Positions 10,050-21,563 of a stretch of 45,000 bases of DNA are shown here, in pieces; position 1 is the stretch's first letter; each line of letters begins with the position of its first letter. The notes under the pieces are model-generated. The model ran no database searches. It saw nothing but the letters and a program-made list of their open reading frames with translations, and had not been told where the DNA came from. Origin of the DNA: Stramonita haemastoma (Eukaryota > Mollusca > Gastropoda > Neogastropoda > Muricidae); assembly GCA_030674155.1 (NCBI GenBank), contig CM060323.1, positions 802,993 through 847,992 on the forward strand. Reading direction: 5' to 3'. Made by a program: the position numbers and the translations under genes.

Positions 10050-12140
10050 TAACTAGCAACAATGCTGCGATTGATCCTTTATGGTGTTCCAGTGCATCAG
10101 CCATGATTCTCTCAAGGAAGATGTTGAAAAGAGTGGGTGAGAGTAGACAGCCCTTCCTTACTCAACTGTTGTTCAAAACACTCTCCAATGTTGCTGTTGT
10201 AATACACTGCACTGGTGGCCTTATTGTACAGCTCTTTGATGACTCTGATCAGGTTTGCATTGATGCTGTACAAATTCATGGTTGCCACAAAGCTGCAAGC
10301 CACACCCTGTCGAATGCCTTCTTAAAATCAATAAATATGTGGTAGAGGTCTTGTTGGTGTTGAAGGTACCTGCTCACATAGTATTCTGAGGTTAAATATC
10401 TGTTCAGTTGTGCTACGCCCTGCTCTGAAACCTGCTTGTTCCTCAGCAATCGATGGTCTCTGCTTGTGGCTCATTCTGTTCAGTATAATCTTCAACATGA
10501 CCTTGCTTGGGTGGCATATGAGGCTGATTGTGGGTAATTCTGGCACTGCTGAAGATTTCCTTTCTTGGGGAGGGTGAATGATGGTGATTGTGTCCATGGT
10601 GTTGCCATTTTCCCTGTCTGCCAGATCTTGTTACAGATTTTTAGTAGAGTCGATCATGGCTTCCCCTCCAGCTTGAACCAACTCAGCTGGAATGTTGTCA
10701 GCCCCTGCTGCCTTCCCTTTTTCAGCAATCTGACTGCTGTTTCCACTTCTTTTCGGAGGATAGGGTGGCTGTCTGTATCTGTGCTTGTGGGGACATTGAG
10801 GACATCTGGATCTCCTGTGGTTTTAAGTTATACAGGTCAGAGCAGTATTCTGTCCACCTGTTCAGAATATCCTGGTCATCAGTGAGGCACTTCCCATTTT
10901 TGTCTTGGATTGTTGAGCTTCTTCCCTGTTTCGTGCCAGTCAGGTCTTTCACCAGTTGATATGCTTTCTTGCTGTTGTTTTTCTTGATGTTTTCTTCAAT
11001 GTCCTGGCACTGTTCACCAATCCATTTCTCCTTTGCTTCTGTCATGGACTTCCTGATTCTTTTGTTGAGTGCCCTATATTGTTCTGCTCTTTCTTCTGTT
11101 TCATTTTTCTTTTTCTTCAGCTCTCTACGTTTGTCACATAGTTGTAGGATGTTAGGTGTGACCCAAGGTTTTTTGACTGGTCGATGTTTGCCAAGAAGTT
11201 CATTGCTGTTTCAGTCACTGCTGTGTTGAAACCATCCATCAAGGTATCTATATCCATATCATCTGAGTCTATCAGAGTGAGTGCTGCAAACTTCCCACCT
11301 ATCCTTGCCTGAAAAATGTCTGCTACCTCTGGATCCTTCAGCTTCTCGAGGTCAACTTGATCCTGATGTTGTTCTGCTGCAAATTCTTTTGAAACAGAGT
11401 CAGAATGTCATCATCACAAGACCATGGTCACTCCCTATGTCCGCTCCTGGAAAGCTTCCTGTTCGTGCAGTGTTTATGCTAGACTAAATCATCTCTTCAC
11501 CATGATGTAATCTATTTGGTTGTGGTGTTCACCATTTGGGCTATGCCATGTCCATCTTCTGGATTTTTTATGTGGGCCAAGTGTATTCACTAGCTGGAGA
11601 TTGTGTTACTGGCAAACTCCAATAGTCTCAAGCCTCTTTCATTTGTTTCTTTGTTGCAGTGTGATCCACAAATGCCCTCCCAGTCTTTGTGGGCATCTAC
11701 TATCTTGGCATTCCAGTCACCTTGTACAACAAGGAGTCTTTCTTGGGAATTTGATTTAGAACCCCTTGTAGTTGGTTGTAGAATTCTTCTATTTCTTCAT
11801 CCGTGCTGTCTGATGTAGGGGCGTATGCCTGTACTACTGTGATGTTGAAGGGGGTGCTCTCAAGCGGATGGTAATAAGTCTGCTGGACACTGGCTGACAG
11901 CTTATGAAGGTGTTCAATGTCTGTGAATGAGGAACCCCACGCCCTGTTCATGCTTATCCTGTTTTCCACTTAAGTAATTTTGTGTCTTCCTGGGTCATTG
12001 TTTCTCCCATGTTTTTCCACCTTACTTCACAGAGCCCTAGGCTGTGCCATTGGTATCTGGCCATCTCATGTGTTAGTTCTTCACTTTGCCTGTGGCTCTT
12101 AGTGTTCGTAACATTCCAAGTGCCAATTTGGGGATGTAGT
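10050..12140 (-). pseudogene. RTE-like non-LTR retrotransposon relic: endonuclease plus partial reverse transcriptase
   Basis: On the minus strand the apurinic endonuclease starts near 12135 with GTWNV and, in the same frame, GLCEVRW. After a stop it continues at 11969 with WGSSFTDIEHLHKL, VQAYAPTSD and EEFYNQLQGVLNQIPKKD. The linker follows at 11045-10722 (AYQLVKDLTGTKQGRSSTIQ, then ILNRWTEYCSDLYN). The RT begins around 10597-10328 with RPSIAEEQAGFRAGRSTTEQ. It then breaks again and ends after a GLSTLTHSFQ-type frame-shifted segment near 10080, before the catalytic YADD region. Several stops and frameshifts make it inactive. The motifs resemble RTE/BovB-type ORF2, the group often annotated as craniofacial development protein 2-like. 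Confidence 0.85.
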
Positions 12141-12439
12141 TTCTGGCACGGATCTTGCTGTGTTGTACACCAGTAGCATACTTTCTACCTCTGTCCTGAT
12201 GTGCAACAGAAGGAACGTCCTTCGTAACCCTGGCGACGACTGATCGATTATGGAGATTTTGTTTGTAGTCCTCATAGATGTGTCTTGGGCAAATCGAACC
12301 TGGCGGAGCCCATCCCTCTCCAAGTCAGATTTTTTGGTTGGGTTTACTCCCCACATGTGGCAGGTAGTACTGGGTTACATGGTTACCAGTAGCAGAGGAA
12401 GCCTCTGACCTGACTACAGAACCTATAAGCCAGTGCGGC

Positions 12440-12850
12440 AAAAAGTGATGATGAAAGCTGGGCCACAGGAACCAACCCCTTCTGGATGTTGTAGAGAGAA
12501 GAAAACTGGCTGCTTTGGTTGAAATCTTCTCTCCTTCACTTTACACCACCAGATGTGTCTGGAAAAATAATGGCATGTCCTTTCCAGCTCCTCTCGAGGG
12601 CGTACAGCTTGGTCTGCAGGGTTCTCTCTGTTGGCCACACTTTCTTCCTCAGGTCGCTGAATAGCGTACACCTCTGAAGGATGTGCTCGCCTGTCTGGTT
12701 TTCTTTACCACAGGCACACAGGGGAGAAGGAGCAAGTTTCGGCTTTGTATACACGTGGTGATTTAGCCTGTTGTGCCCAGTGCAGAGTCTTAGCAATGAT
12801 GAACCTGTTGTCTTTTGAGATAGTGGTAATTGTTCTTGTCTATATTTCTA
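12440..12850 (-). pseudogene. Non-LTR retrotransposon relic with C-terminal zinc-finger-like tail
   Basis: The minus strand 12796-12536 reads LRLCTGHNRLNHHVYTKPKL followed by a C.CGKENQTGEHILQRC pattern. This is typical of the region after RNase H in Jockey/R1/CR1-type ORF2 proteins. A frame change leads into 12671-12423. Only this tail remains. It differs in type from the RTE-like copies next to it. Confidence 0.75.
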
Positions 12851-13030
12851 CATGCAGAAATCTTGCGCACATGTTAAAACCTGTTGTGCTTATTCGGAAG
12901 AGTAGGACCATTGTGTGTCAGTGGGAATGGAAGGCAAAATTTACGAAACTGCATACACACAGGGGCTGGATGTAAAAAAAAATTAAAAAGCAGCACACAA
13001 GTGCTCATTCCATATCTTTGAAATAAAATA
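12851..13030 (+). mobile_element. SINE family A copy, 5' truncated
   Basis: The copy begins at the GCAGAAATCTTGCGCACATG block and runs through AAGAGTAGGACCATTGTGTG and AAACTGCATACACACAGGGG to the tail with AAGTGCTCATTCC. The tRNA head is missing. Confidence 0.8.
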
Positions 13031-13225
13031 ATTTTTAAAAATACAAATTACTAAAGACGATATACAACACATGTCTTAAAAAAAAAAAACTCCCAAAACT
13101 CAAATCAAAACCTTGATCACATTCTGTAAATCACATACCATCCACAGTTGGGTTAAAATGATCACATTTTCATCTTTAACAAAAATTACTGCTGTCTTGC
13201 AAGCATTCAGAAGCTTCTCAGGTCA

Positions 13226-13800
13226 AGAGTTTCTTAACAAACAGAGTGATTTCACCAGCCACCATTGTTCAGTGGTTAGCGCCTTGGATTTCTGATCATG
13301 CAATAAAAAAAAAATTGCCTCTGATTCAGTGGCCCCCATTGCCCTGGGTCTCATGGTGACCTCAGGGTTCAGTTTCCCATGCACATCCTGGCCTGTGGTG
13401 AGTTTGTGTCAAAGCCTTTGGGGTTGGGGGTTCGCGGGGGGGACGGTCGTTGGAGGGATGTTGTGGTGGTCACCACCTTGGGTGGGTGACTCACTCAGTC
13501 TGGCTCAGCGACTGAGCTAATACTGTCATTAGTAGGGGGCTTAGTAGGTGGTGACTGCGTATGTTAGCTCAGAACAGGCACGAATGAACACCACCAAAGT
13601 GACCCAGCAGCAGTGCAGGGCCCTTCTGGCTGGTGGCCCTATGGTGGCCTGATATTGATGAACTCCCTGTGGACCTATGACCCTGAGGATGAGACATAAC
13701 AAATCTGGGTATGGCTGTGGCAGGGGGATTGGAATGAGCAGCGTGGGAACAGCAGGACGGGGATGTCACAGAAGATGAGGCAGCAACAACAACAACAAAG
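13226..13800 (+). repeat. Possible SINE-like interspersed repeat
   Basis: The segment starts with a box A-like TTGTTCAGTGGTTAGCGC and contains TCAGCGACTGAGCTAAT and AACACCACCAAAGTGACCCA. It ends in a CAACAACAACAAC tail next to the piggyBac-like element. There is only one copy in the window and no clear box B, so the repeat status is inferred from its layout. Confidence 0.4.
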
Positions 13801-13819
13801 TTTTTTGCTTTTTTTTTAA

Positions 13820-14876
13820 CCCTTTGCTGGGCACAACGCCCCAAAGCGCCCGACCCTGTCCTTGGGCAAAACGCCCCAAAGCGCCCGGCGACATGACCGT
13901 CACTTTAGAGCGATCATACATTCGTAATTCCCGCCAATCTCGCTTCAAATCTCGTGAATATAGAAGCCACGAGACTGCCCGCGAGACTTCCGCATGTTTA
14001 TTACAAATGGCGGCGATTGGAGTGAGTTTGTTGCAAGTTTTGGAGGAAAAAAATCGCAAATTTTTCCAAGATGGATGCTATCTTCGAACCCGACATGTAC
14101 GATCGTTTTTACAGCTTCCATGCCGAAAATATGACGCTGTGAGATGTGTATCTAGGCTCAAATATCGATGTAATCGATCCTAGTAGTGTGTGCACTTCTG
14201 AGTTTGTTGACTGAAGTGAGAGAGACGACTTTGACTACGGCGAAGTTCGAGACGAAAATCGATCGTCAAATCTAACACGGCCGATACGCGTTTTGAATTC
14301 TACTCTTAGATTTGGGGAAATTATCGCGGATTTCAAGTTCGGCAATGGTTCAGAACTTGATATATTTTGTTATTTGGTTGCTATTCGGGATTTTGATACG
14401 GCAGCGGCTCAAACTTAAACGTTAAGCTGATCGCGATCATCGGTAAACAAAAATGGCGGTCGTCGGAATGTTCGATGTGTTCGTGCACCATTTATCAAAA
14501 AAACTATAAAACCAACAGTAGGTTGAAAATATCTTTTCTATAATTGTTTCTTAATGTTTTAGTTTTTATTTAATCAAAATCCATGCACGCATTCTAAAGT
14601 TATTGCAACGCTAACTGTAACACACGCAAACCAATCAATGACTTTGTGTGTTTATGCATTATAATTCTAAAAGAAAATAAAAATAATGACAAAAATTGGG
14701 TATTAGCAATTTCTTTATACATTTCTGCATCTTGCTGTTTTTATTTCATCAAAATCCACCTGACCATTGTAGAGTTATTGCATGTTAAATACATACACCC
14801 ACTCACAAGCCATCCACCTCCATTTTCTCTGCCCAGCAGGGAGGTGACAAATGATTTTGCTGTGCCCAGCAAAGGG
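13820..14876. mobile_element. piggyBac-like non-autonomous DNA transposon with perfect 16-bp TIRs
   Basis: The left end is TTAA then CCCTTTGCTGGGCACA (13820-13835). The right end is TGTGCCCAGCAAAGGG (14861-14876) then TTAA. The two 16-bp ends are exact reverse complements, and both are flanked by TTAA, the piggyBac target. At 1057 bp it is too short for an intact transposase (piggyBac proteins are about 550-600 aa). A plus-strand frame from ATG at 14071 stays open to 14419 apart from two TGA codons. It is rich in acidic residues, as piggyBac N-termini are, and may be a decayed transposase start; that part is weak. The element abuts a duplicated exon fragment at 14879. Confidence 0.85.
14071..14419 (+). 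pseudogene. Possible decayed transposase N-terminus inside the piggyBac-like element
   Basis: From the ATG at 14071 one frame reads for about 115 codons with only two stops, both TGA (about 14140 and 14212), ending at TAA near 14417. The start MDAIFEPDMYDRFYSFHAEN and the acidic block SERDDFDYGEVRDENRSS fit the acidic N-terminal region of piggyBac transposases in character only. No catalytic DDD domain is present. Confidence 0.35.
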
Positions 14877-14878
14877 TT

Positions 14879-14903
14879 AAAGTAATGGAGGTTTTGCACA
14901 AAC
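14879..14903 (-). repeat. Copy of part of the exon at 14962-15145
   Basis: AAAGTAATGGAGGTTTTGCACAA here matches exon sequence at 14990-15015, which has one extra AGG codon. The copy lies directly beside the TTAA of the piggyBac-like element and is followed by a short CACACACACC tract. Confidence 0.7.
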
Positions 14904-14961
14904 ACACACCACTCCTGCCTGTTTCATGTCGCCGTTTCTCCCCAGGTTCTGCACGACTCAC

Positions 14962-15145
14962 TCTGAAAGTTGCAGTGTCCGGTTCCACAAAGTAATGGAG
15001 GAGGTTTTGCACAAGGATACATGTGTTGGGAGTATTCTTGGAGACTGCAGGCATCCACATCCATGAAAAGTCCTTGGTGATGACGAAGGAAGCATCTTCC
15101 TGATGCACTGTGGTGTCCTTGAAGCCTGGTGATGTCCTCCTCCTT
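14962..15145 (-). CDS. Candidate internal exon of an unrecognised protein
   Basis: Read on the minus strand, a pyrimidine-rich tract ending in CTCCAG precedes 15145, and GTGAGT follows 14962. Both are strong splice signals. The 184-nt exon (phase 2 in, phase 0 out) is open in one biologically plausible frame: RRRTSPGFKDTTVHQEDASF, VITKDFSWMWMPAVSKNTPN, TCILVQNLLHYFVEPDTATF, then R. The Trp/Met-rich core and composition look like real protein and not repeat shadow. I do not recognise the family. A piece of this exon is copied at 14879-14903. It could belong to the same minus-strand gene as the candidate exons at 18-23 kb. Confidence 0.5.
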
Positions 15146-15310
15146 CTGGAGATAAAAAGAAACATTCTGAGGGCTCTGGTTTGCTTACATAGAATTTTAA
15201 GCAACTTTCATTAGTTAAACTTTGTCAACAATCCATCCTAGCAAGTAGCAAGACAACAAAGAGGAAGAGGTGTGTATGTGTGTTTTATTTTTTTATTTAT
15301 TTATCTATTT

Positions 15311-15638
15311 TTATTCTTTTATATCAAGGATAATGAAAGAAGCACTCATGTGCTCTTTTACATCCAGTCCCCATGTGTATGTAGTTTTGTAAATCTTATC
15401 TGTTCCCACCGCCACACGATAGCCTATTCTTACGAAAAGCAGAACAGGATTGGATGTGTGCGTAAGATGTTCTGCATGCATTTCCACATGGGGCCTCGGT
15501 TTATAGACTCATCAGAAAGACTTTCAGGGAGAGTGGAGTGAGCACTGACGTAAACTCCAGGGGAAAAATCCCCTTGGGAATCAAACCTGGGTCGTCAAAC
15601 TGCCAGCACAATGTTCTGACCACAAGGCTATCCCACCC
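15311..15638 (-). mobile_element. SINE family A copy, near full length
   Basis: Read on the minus strand: head GGGTGGGATAGCCTTGTGGT, box B-like GGTTTGATTCC, the central GATGAGTCTATAAACCGAGG block, then the CATCTTACGCACACATCC and AAGAATAGGCTATCGTGTGG blocks. The AT-rich tail is at 15311-15330. Confidence 0.85.
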
Positions 15639-15639
15639 T

Positions 15640-17590
15640 CGCAATTGATTTTATATATCGCAGAGATTTCAATAACATTTTTTTAACGTCCCCATATTTC
15701 AAATTCGCATCAATTCACATCCTATTCTTTAAGAAATTTTTTTTTATAAAAAGTGAAATGGGAAAAAAAATAAAACAATGATGATTTGTCAATCTAAACC
15801 CAACATGAACAAAATCAAGCCTCTCAGGAAACTGACATTACAACCTAACATTACAAACTAACATTACAAACTAATATTACAATTACAAAAACGGTATGTT
15901 ATCACCTTAAGCAGTGACATGACAAATCAGGGAAGGAGAGACATAAAGAGTGTGTGTGTGTAGGGCCAGTGTAGTTCACAAAACAATGCAGGTTATACCT
16001 GTGTTTGATTTGTGTATCACCATATGTATGTTATGTTTGTGTATCTCCACACACTGGGGGGAGGGGGGGGAGGGGCATGCAGTCTGGGTGGGAGTGGGAC
16101 CTTGGGTGATTAATGGGTGGACAGATAGATGATGATATAGGCAGTAAAAAAAACTATGCTGTGTGTGTTGTTTTGAGACGTATCAAATTGCCAACTTGTG
16201 TTTTATGCCCACCTCTTTATGCAGTAAAATGGAGAAGCTTCTCATTCTGTCAGAAGAAGTAAAATCTGAGCCAAGAAGCACCACTTGGCAGGTATTCAGC
16301 CTTTCGTGAACACTTTGAATCCTCTTTACTTACTAAAAATGCTAAGACCATTACCTACACCTGTGAATTGCAGCTACTTTCAAAGAGAGCAGAGTTACCC
16401 ATGCAAAGAACAGTGTTTTCACTGTTAGCCCATTTTCAACAGGGATAATATTAGGGGAAAACTCATAAAAAGTCAGTTGTGAACTAGGTTTCAGACACTG
16501 TAGACACTGATGTTTGGATTGCATTGCCTTGTTTCATGCCAGACATTGCCTGTGGAAGAGGAGTGCTTGTATCACTGTAGAACCAGTCTGTTGGCCTGTC
16601 ACCAAGGGACAGAAATCCAAATGAGGGGTTGATATTGAAAAGGCCTCTTTTTCCGTTATTAAAAGTAAAGTTGCAGGCTTTTTCTTTACAGATTTGGACT
16701 TTTAAGTATTTCCAGTTATATCTGTCTTAATATAATCAAAATTGAAGAGTATTTGTACCCATGCTAGTGTGTCAAAGATGCCACAACATGTAAACGTTAC
16801 CTGTATAAGGGGGGTAGGTTAAAAAAAAAAAAAAAGAAGACAAAAAAATATTGTCTCTTATTCTGTCACCTTTTGCAATACAATTCTGGTTGCTTTTTAC
16901 ATAGGGCTAGATTACTGTAAAAAAACTAAAAAACTATGCCTGTATCTTAACATTTACTTGGTACATTTGTGATCCAAAGTAGTATGTTGCCATTTGTTAA
17001 AGCAGCTCTTAATGCTGGCCTGGGCGGCAGAATGTGTATCTTCAAACAGCCCTAGCTCAGGTGCTACTGGCAGGAGAACATTGTGGTTAGTGTGCTTGTA
17101 CTCAGAATTGCCTATAGAAGTGACATCAAGAGAAATTTATCAGGCACAAACTTTTTTGTGTAAACTGGCTACACTCCTGTCTTAGAGTGCAGGTCAGAAA
17201 AAAAGTTTTGTTGATTTTCACAGATTTTTTTTAAGTATGAAAAACTGCACTGTGCACTTGTATTGGGGATTGAGGACATAGAGCAATGCCAGGTAGTCAC
17301 GAGAAAGTTGGAAATGATCATCAAATGAGGATTGCTTGTGTTCCTACAATGTTGACCCCAAGCATGCATATTGCGGTTAGGAAGCTAGCTGATGTCAAAG
17401 GACTGAGGGGGTACAGTGTTTGCTGAAAAATAAATAAATTTCAAACTCACCAGATTTGTACAAAATCATGAGTTTTGAGTCGGAGGCTAGTTTTTCACAA
17501 AAAGTAGATTTTACTTCTGTAAACGCCTTAGTACATGCAGTGTGATATTGCGAGTTATATAGAAAAACAGAAGGAAAAGTGCGTTTTTCT
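15640..17590. other. Unassigned region, no supported gene
   Basis: AT-rich, unique-looking sequence with short ORFs only. A plus-strand segment 16225-16291 (encoding MEKLLILSEEVKSEPRSTTW between CAG and GTATTC) is exon-like, but no partner exon is found. Confidence 0.35.
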
Positions 17591-17595
17591 AAAGG

Positions 17596-17598
<3 letters not shown>

Positions 17599-17664
<66 letters not shown>

Positions 17665-17700
17665 GTGTGCGTGTGTGTGCGTGTGTGTGAGAGAGAGACA
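17599..17700. repeat. TG microsatellite
   Basis: A pure (TG)n run of about 65 bases from 17599, then interrupted TG with GC and GA variants to about 17700. Confidence 0.95.
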
Positions 17701-18334
17701 GAGACAGAGGGAGAGAGAGTTCACTTGCTATCTCGTAATGACTTGTGACATAACGCAGAGAAAGGAAGAAATCGGCATAGAAGAGTTACATCCCTTATAC
17801 TGTTTGTCACGGTTTCACTTTTTTCTCCTTATCTTGTGGTTGTCAAAATCAATTTTTGTCAGTAAATATATATTTTCATATCTAGGGTCAAAATATCTAT
17901 TTTTGATAAAGTCAGATAGGCAGGTCTCCTACAGGCAAACAGACTCCTGATATTTCCTAGACTTTTCCCACCACTGTTTCAGACTCCCAGGCTCATGTAC
18001 AAATCCTGTATATACTAAACCACTATGTTAATTCACTGTGCGTGAGTACTGAGTATGATATATCATGGAATCCACTACATTCCTGTATCAGGTGTTCCTG
18101 TTTTCATGTACATTCCAACTGCAGTACAGACCATGGTGATGTAACACTTCTGCTCTAACAGTTTTTGTTGGTTTTTAAGAATGCAATCACTTTTGCTACA
18201 CTGTGGTGCTGATCAAAATTTCACGAATTTATCCGAGATTTCATTTTCAAAGGCATTCTTCATGAAAGCATGATTGAAGAGCTGGCCAGTGAAAAAAGTA
18301 CAGTACAGACAGAGGAGAGGAAGTAAAACCATAC

Positions 18335-18399
18335 CTGTTCAGTCCCCGGTGACTTGTCCACAGCAGATTCTTGGGCACTGGATTCTGGCTCCACAGCTC
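18335..18399 (-). CDS. Candidate exon, copy 1 of a duplicated cassette
   Basis: On the minus strand it lies between acceptor TGCTTTCAG and donor GTATGG. Read with two bases before the first codon, the 65 nt are open: AVEPESSAQESAVDKSPGTE then Q. It shares the acceptor context and the ESS-[ADG]-x-E/D core with cassettes at about 19640-19702, 21313-21390, 21564-21651 and 22211-22279. Function is unknown. Confidence 0.35.
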
Positions 18400-19159
18400 C
18401 TGAAAGCAGTCAGTTGCTACAGTAAGCTCAGAGACTACAACAGTTTGATTCAAACACTTAGATGTATATGTACATCAGAGAATTAACATTACTCTTAAGG
18501 CACTGTCTTCCAACATTCAAAATTACAAACTATAGATATATATATAATTATGATTTCCTTTTTTCTTCATAAAATTAAATATTCTCAGTTTTACTGTCTG
18601 ATTTGAAGGCTGTAAGTTGCTTTATTTTTTGTTGCTTTATCGCTCTGAAAATGGAAACAAAAATCCTCACCTGAGGCAAGTATTATTTTGATTTTTCTGC
18701 CGATTTATTAAGCTGACAGAGTACACTTGACATCTCCACCGACAAAAAAGCAATCTCCATTTTCTTTTGCAAAGTATGTCATCACAAAACTTTTTGCTAT
18801 ACTTGCAGTGTATTCAAGAAAATATTATTTCACGTAGAGACTATACAGCTCTGTACATAAAGAAATCTACCATGTACAAAACACAAAGCTTTCTTTTCAA
18901 CCTGGGGTTTGTCCAGATGTTACCATGATCCTGCTTCCTGCAAGCAAATTCACATCACCAATGAATCGTTTTCTGAACATGTCAGCTTATGCCCCCCAGC
19001 CTAGGGATATTAAATATTGAAATGAAAAGACATGTCATATGATTTGTCATTTGCTTTACTTGCTAAAATACAAAGATTACTTTTTCTTATTCCTTTGAAG
19101 CAGAATAAATTCAACATTATTTTTTTAAATATTGCTGCAAATCATCATTAAATTTTGTG

Positions 19160-19430
19160 ATTCAAATATCAAAAGAATTCAATGTTATGATTTCCATCAC
19201 AAAATAAATAATTTTTCTTCAAAAACATCATCACTGTTTCATAATTTGCTTCATGAGGTCAAATACCTAAATGGGTCAATTTCACTTTATTTTTAATTTC
19301 ATTGATTAAAATATCAAAATGACTCAATGTTATGATTTTACAAAATGCATTAATGACACTTCAAAACCATCACGGTTTCATGTTTTGATTCATTAAGTCA
19401 AATACCTGAACAGACACTTTCAGTTCTTAG
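19160..19430. repeat. Tandem duplication, period about 150 bp, AT-rich
   Basis: AATTCAATGTTATGATTTCC ... CATCATCACTGTTTCATAAT ... GGTCAAATACCTAAAT near 19175-19275 recurs, diverged, as GACTCAATGTTATGATTTTA ... CCATCACGGTTTCATG ... AAGTCAAATACCTGAA near 19320-19412. Confidence 0.65.
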
Positions 19431-19639
19431 AAACTTGACAAATTCACAGTTATCTTTTAAAGATGCTTTCACATTTACATAACCCCTTTCTTTTTTATCT
19501 CACACATTACCTCTACACAGTGTGATCATTCCACTCCTCCACCAAGATGTTCGTGACGGCTGTCGTTCCACCATGATGTGCAGCTGTCAGTCAGTGTCCA
19601 GACTTTCAGCTCCTCTCAGGGCCCTGGACCGAGTTATGC

Positions 19640-19702
19640 AGGAGTTGCGTGGTGTGGACGCCCATTCCTGGTCACTGGATTCAGTTCTCACCCCCACAGT
19701 TC
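19640..19702 (-). pseudogene. Cassette copy 2, donor unclear
   Basis: Acceptor TTACTTTCAG precedes 19702 on the minus strand. The frame used by the other cassettes gives TVGVRTESSDQEWASTPRNS and stays open beyond this point to a TGA near 19590. No convincing donor was found, so the low boundary is approximate and the copy may be decayed. Confidence 0.3.
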
Positions 19703-20174
19703 CTGAAAGTAACAACAAATGATAAGCTACACTGAACATTTCTTCGCTTCCTTGGCTTACACATTACAGTCATCTGATCATTTCGTTTTGAAACACAATG
19801 AATTAATGTTCCTTACATATCTATTATTCTTTACAGCCCTTGTAAAAAATTCACCATTGCATTATTTGCTTAGATATTTAAACGACTTAACATTTTCAAA
19901 GATGAAATCCACAAGGATTACCTCAAAACAATGTCACAATCTATCTTCAACCCCTCCATTGCAAGCTTTTCCCCACAGAACCAGCTGACCAATATACACA
20001 AGAACAATTAAAACTGTTGAAAATGCAAACCAAAAACTATGTTGTTACTTGAACATGTTACTTGCTGGTTTTTCTGTAGTAGTCACACTGAAGGACACAG
20101 TGAAAGCTGCTGCAAGAGTCCTTTACATGTCAATGAACTAGTGACCACAAAACTATTTGGGGGCTGAATGGATG

Positions 20175-20255
20175 AGTTCAGTCATTTTCTCATCTGCATT
20201 TTGTCACAGAAGTTCAGTCATTTTCTCACCTGCATTTTGTCACAGAAGTTGTCCC
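20175..20255. repeat. Two-copy tandem repeat of about 38 bp
   Basis: GTTCAGTCATTTTCTCATCT / GCATTTTGTCACAGAA is repeated once almost exactly. Confidence 0.75.
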
Positions 20256-20302
20256 CCTGAATGCTGGCAGGTGTTGACATCAGCACATGCAGCATTCTGA
20301 TG

Positions 20303-20560
20303 ACAGACTGATTCTATCACATAGCAGTGAACATGAAGACAGACTGATTATCACATAGCAGTGAAACATGAGACAGACTGATTCTATCACATAGCAGTGA
20401 AACATGAAGACAGACTGATTCTATCACACAGCAGTGACAACATGATGACAGACTGATTCTATCACATAGCATGTGAAACATGAATAGCAGACATGATTCT
20501 ATCACATAGCAGTGAAACATGAGACAGATGATTCTATCACAAGCAGTGAAACATTTCATG
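20303..20560. repeat. Tandem repeat of about 38 bp, seven copies
   Basis: The unit GACAGACTGATTCTATCACA then TAGCAGTGAAACATGA is repeated with small indels. A lone further copy at 21658-21690 marks the same position in the neighbouring duplicated unit. Confidence 0.85.
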
Positions 20561-20699
20561 TTAAAGTTCAGACCCACAGGAAGACAGACAGAACAAAAAT
20601 GGGAGAAGACAGAAATGCAAATACAAACAATACAGAGATAGGTGGGCAGAATGGATGATACACAAACACATCACATAAACAAATACTACCATACACACA

Positions 20700-20830
20700 A
20701 AACGTCACAAAGAATGACAGACAAAAAGACACATGCATCACATAAACAAATACTAACATACACACACAGAACATCACAAAGAACGATAGACAAAAAAGAC
20801 ATGTATCACATAAACAAATACTAACATACA
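20700..20830. repeat. Tandem repeat with about 65-70 bp unit
   Basis: AAACAAATACTAACATACAC / ACA / GAACATCACAAAGAACGATA / GACAAAAAGACATG recurs about twice, with partial copies on each side. Confidence 0.65.
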
Positions 20831-21312
20831 CACAACATCACAACGACTACAACTAAACAAACCCAAAGTTACCAAGTGTCCTGATGTTTCCTTAGTGACC
20901 GCTGTCTGAGGCAGGTGCTGAACTTGACCACTGCTGGTCAGGCTTCCATGATACCTGGTAACACACATGGACATCATTTAATAGAAATAGCTTTTTTTTT
21001 TTTTTTTTAAAGCATGAACAGTAAGCGACAAAAGACACAAGAGGTAAATGTGTAAATAACTAACACAGACAGGTCACTCACCTCATCTCATAACACTAAC
21101 ATGACCACAGCTGATTGCACTTACATAGTATTTGGTCAAACAGGTGTCCATCACAAAAGAGACAGCTAGCACAAAACAAAGTAACCACAACCCAAAATGA
21201 CAACGAAAATGCAGAAACAAATGATGTACACAACAGTGACTAACAAAAATTTTTTTAAATCAACACAGAATAAGAGACAAAAATAAAAATACAGAAGTAT
21301 GTAGAACTATAC

Positions 21313-21390
21313 CTTGTTGACAGACTTCAGTTCTTGGTCACTGTCTGTTACATGTACCGTCCTTGCCACTCCACTCCAGCCCCAGAGACT
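21313..21390 (-). pseudogene. Cassette copy 3, frame broken
   Basis: Acceptor CTTTTTCAG and donor GTATAG are intact on the minus strand. In the phase used by the open copies, the frame (SLGLEWSGKDGTCNRQ) meets a TGA. Another phase is open, so this could be a decayed copy or one with a shifted frame. Confidence 0.3.
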
Positions 21391-21563
21391 CTGAAAAAGT
21401 CATCATCAGTCAGTCATACTGAATCATAAGTCATCAGTCATACTGAACAGTAAGTCATCATCAGTCATACTGACAATCCTAAAAGTTTCATTAACATACA
21501 CTGCATTCAGTTCATTACTCCACATTAAGTAGTCAAACATAAATAAAACCTGTATTTTCTCAC

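Noticed and set aside
16225..16291. Plus-strand exon-like segment MEKLLILSEEVKSEPRSTTW between CAG and GTATTC
   Set aside because: The splice sites are acceptable, but no neighbouring exon on the plus strand was found and the peptide is not recognised.
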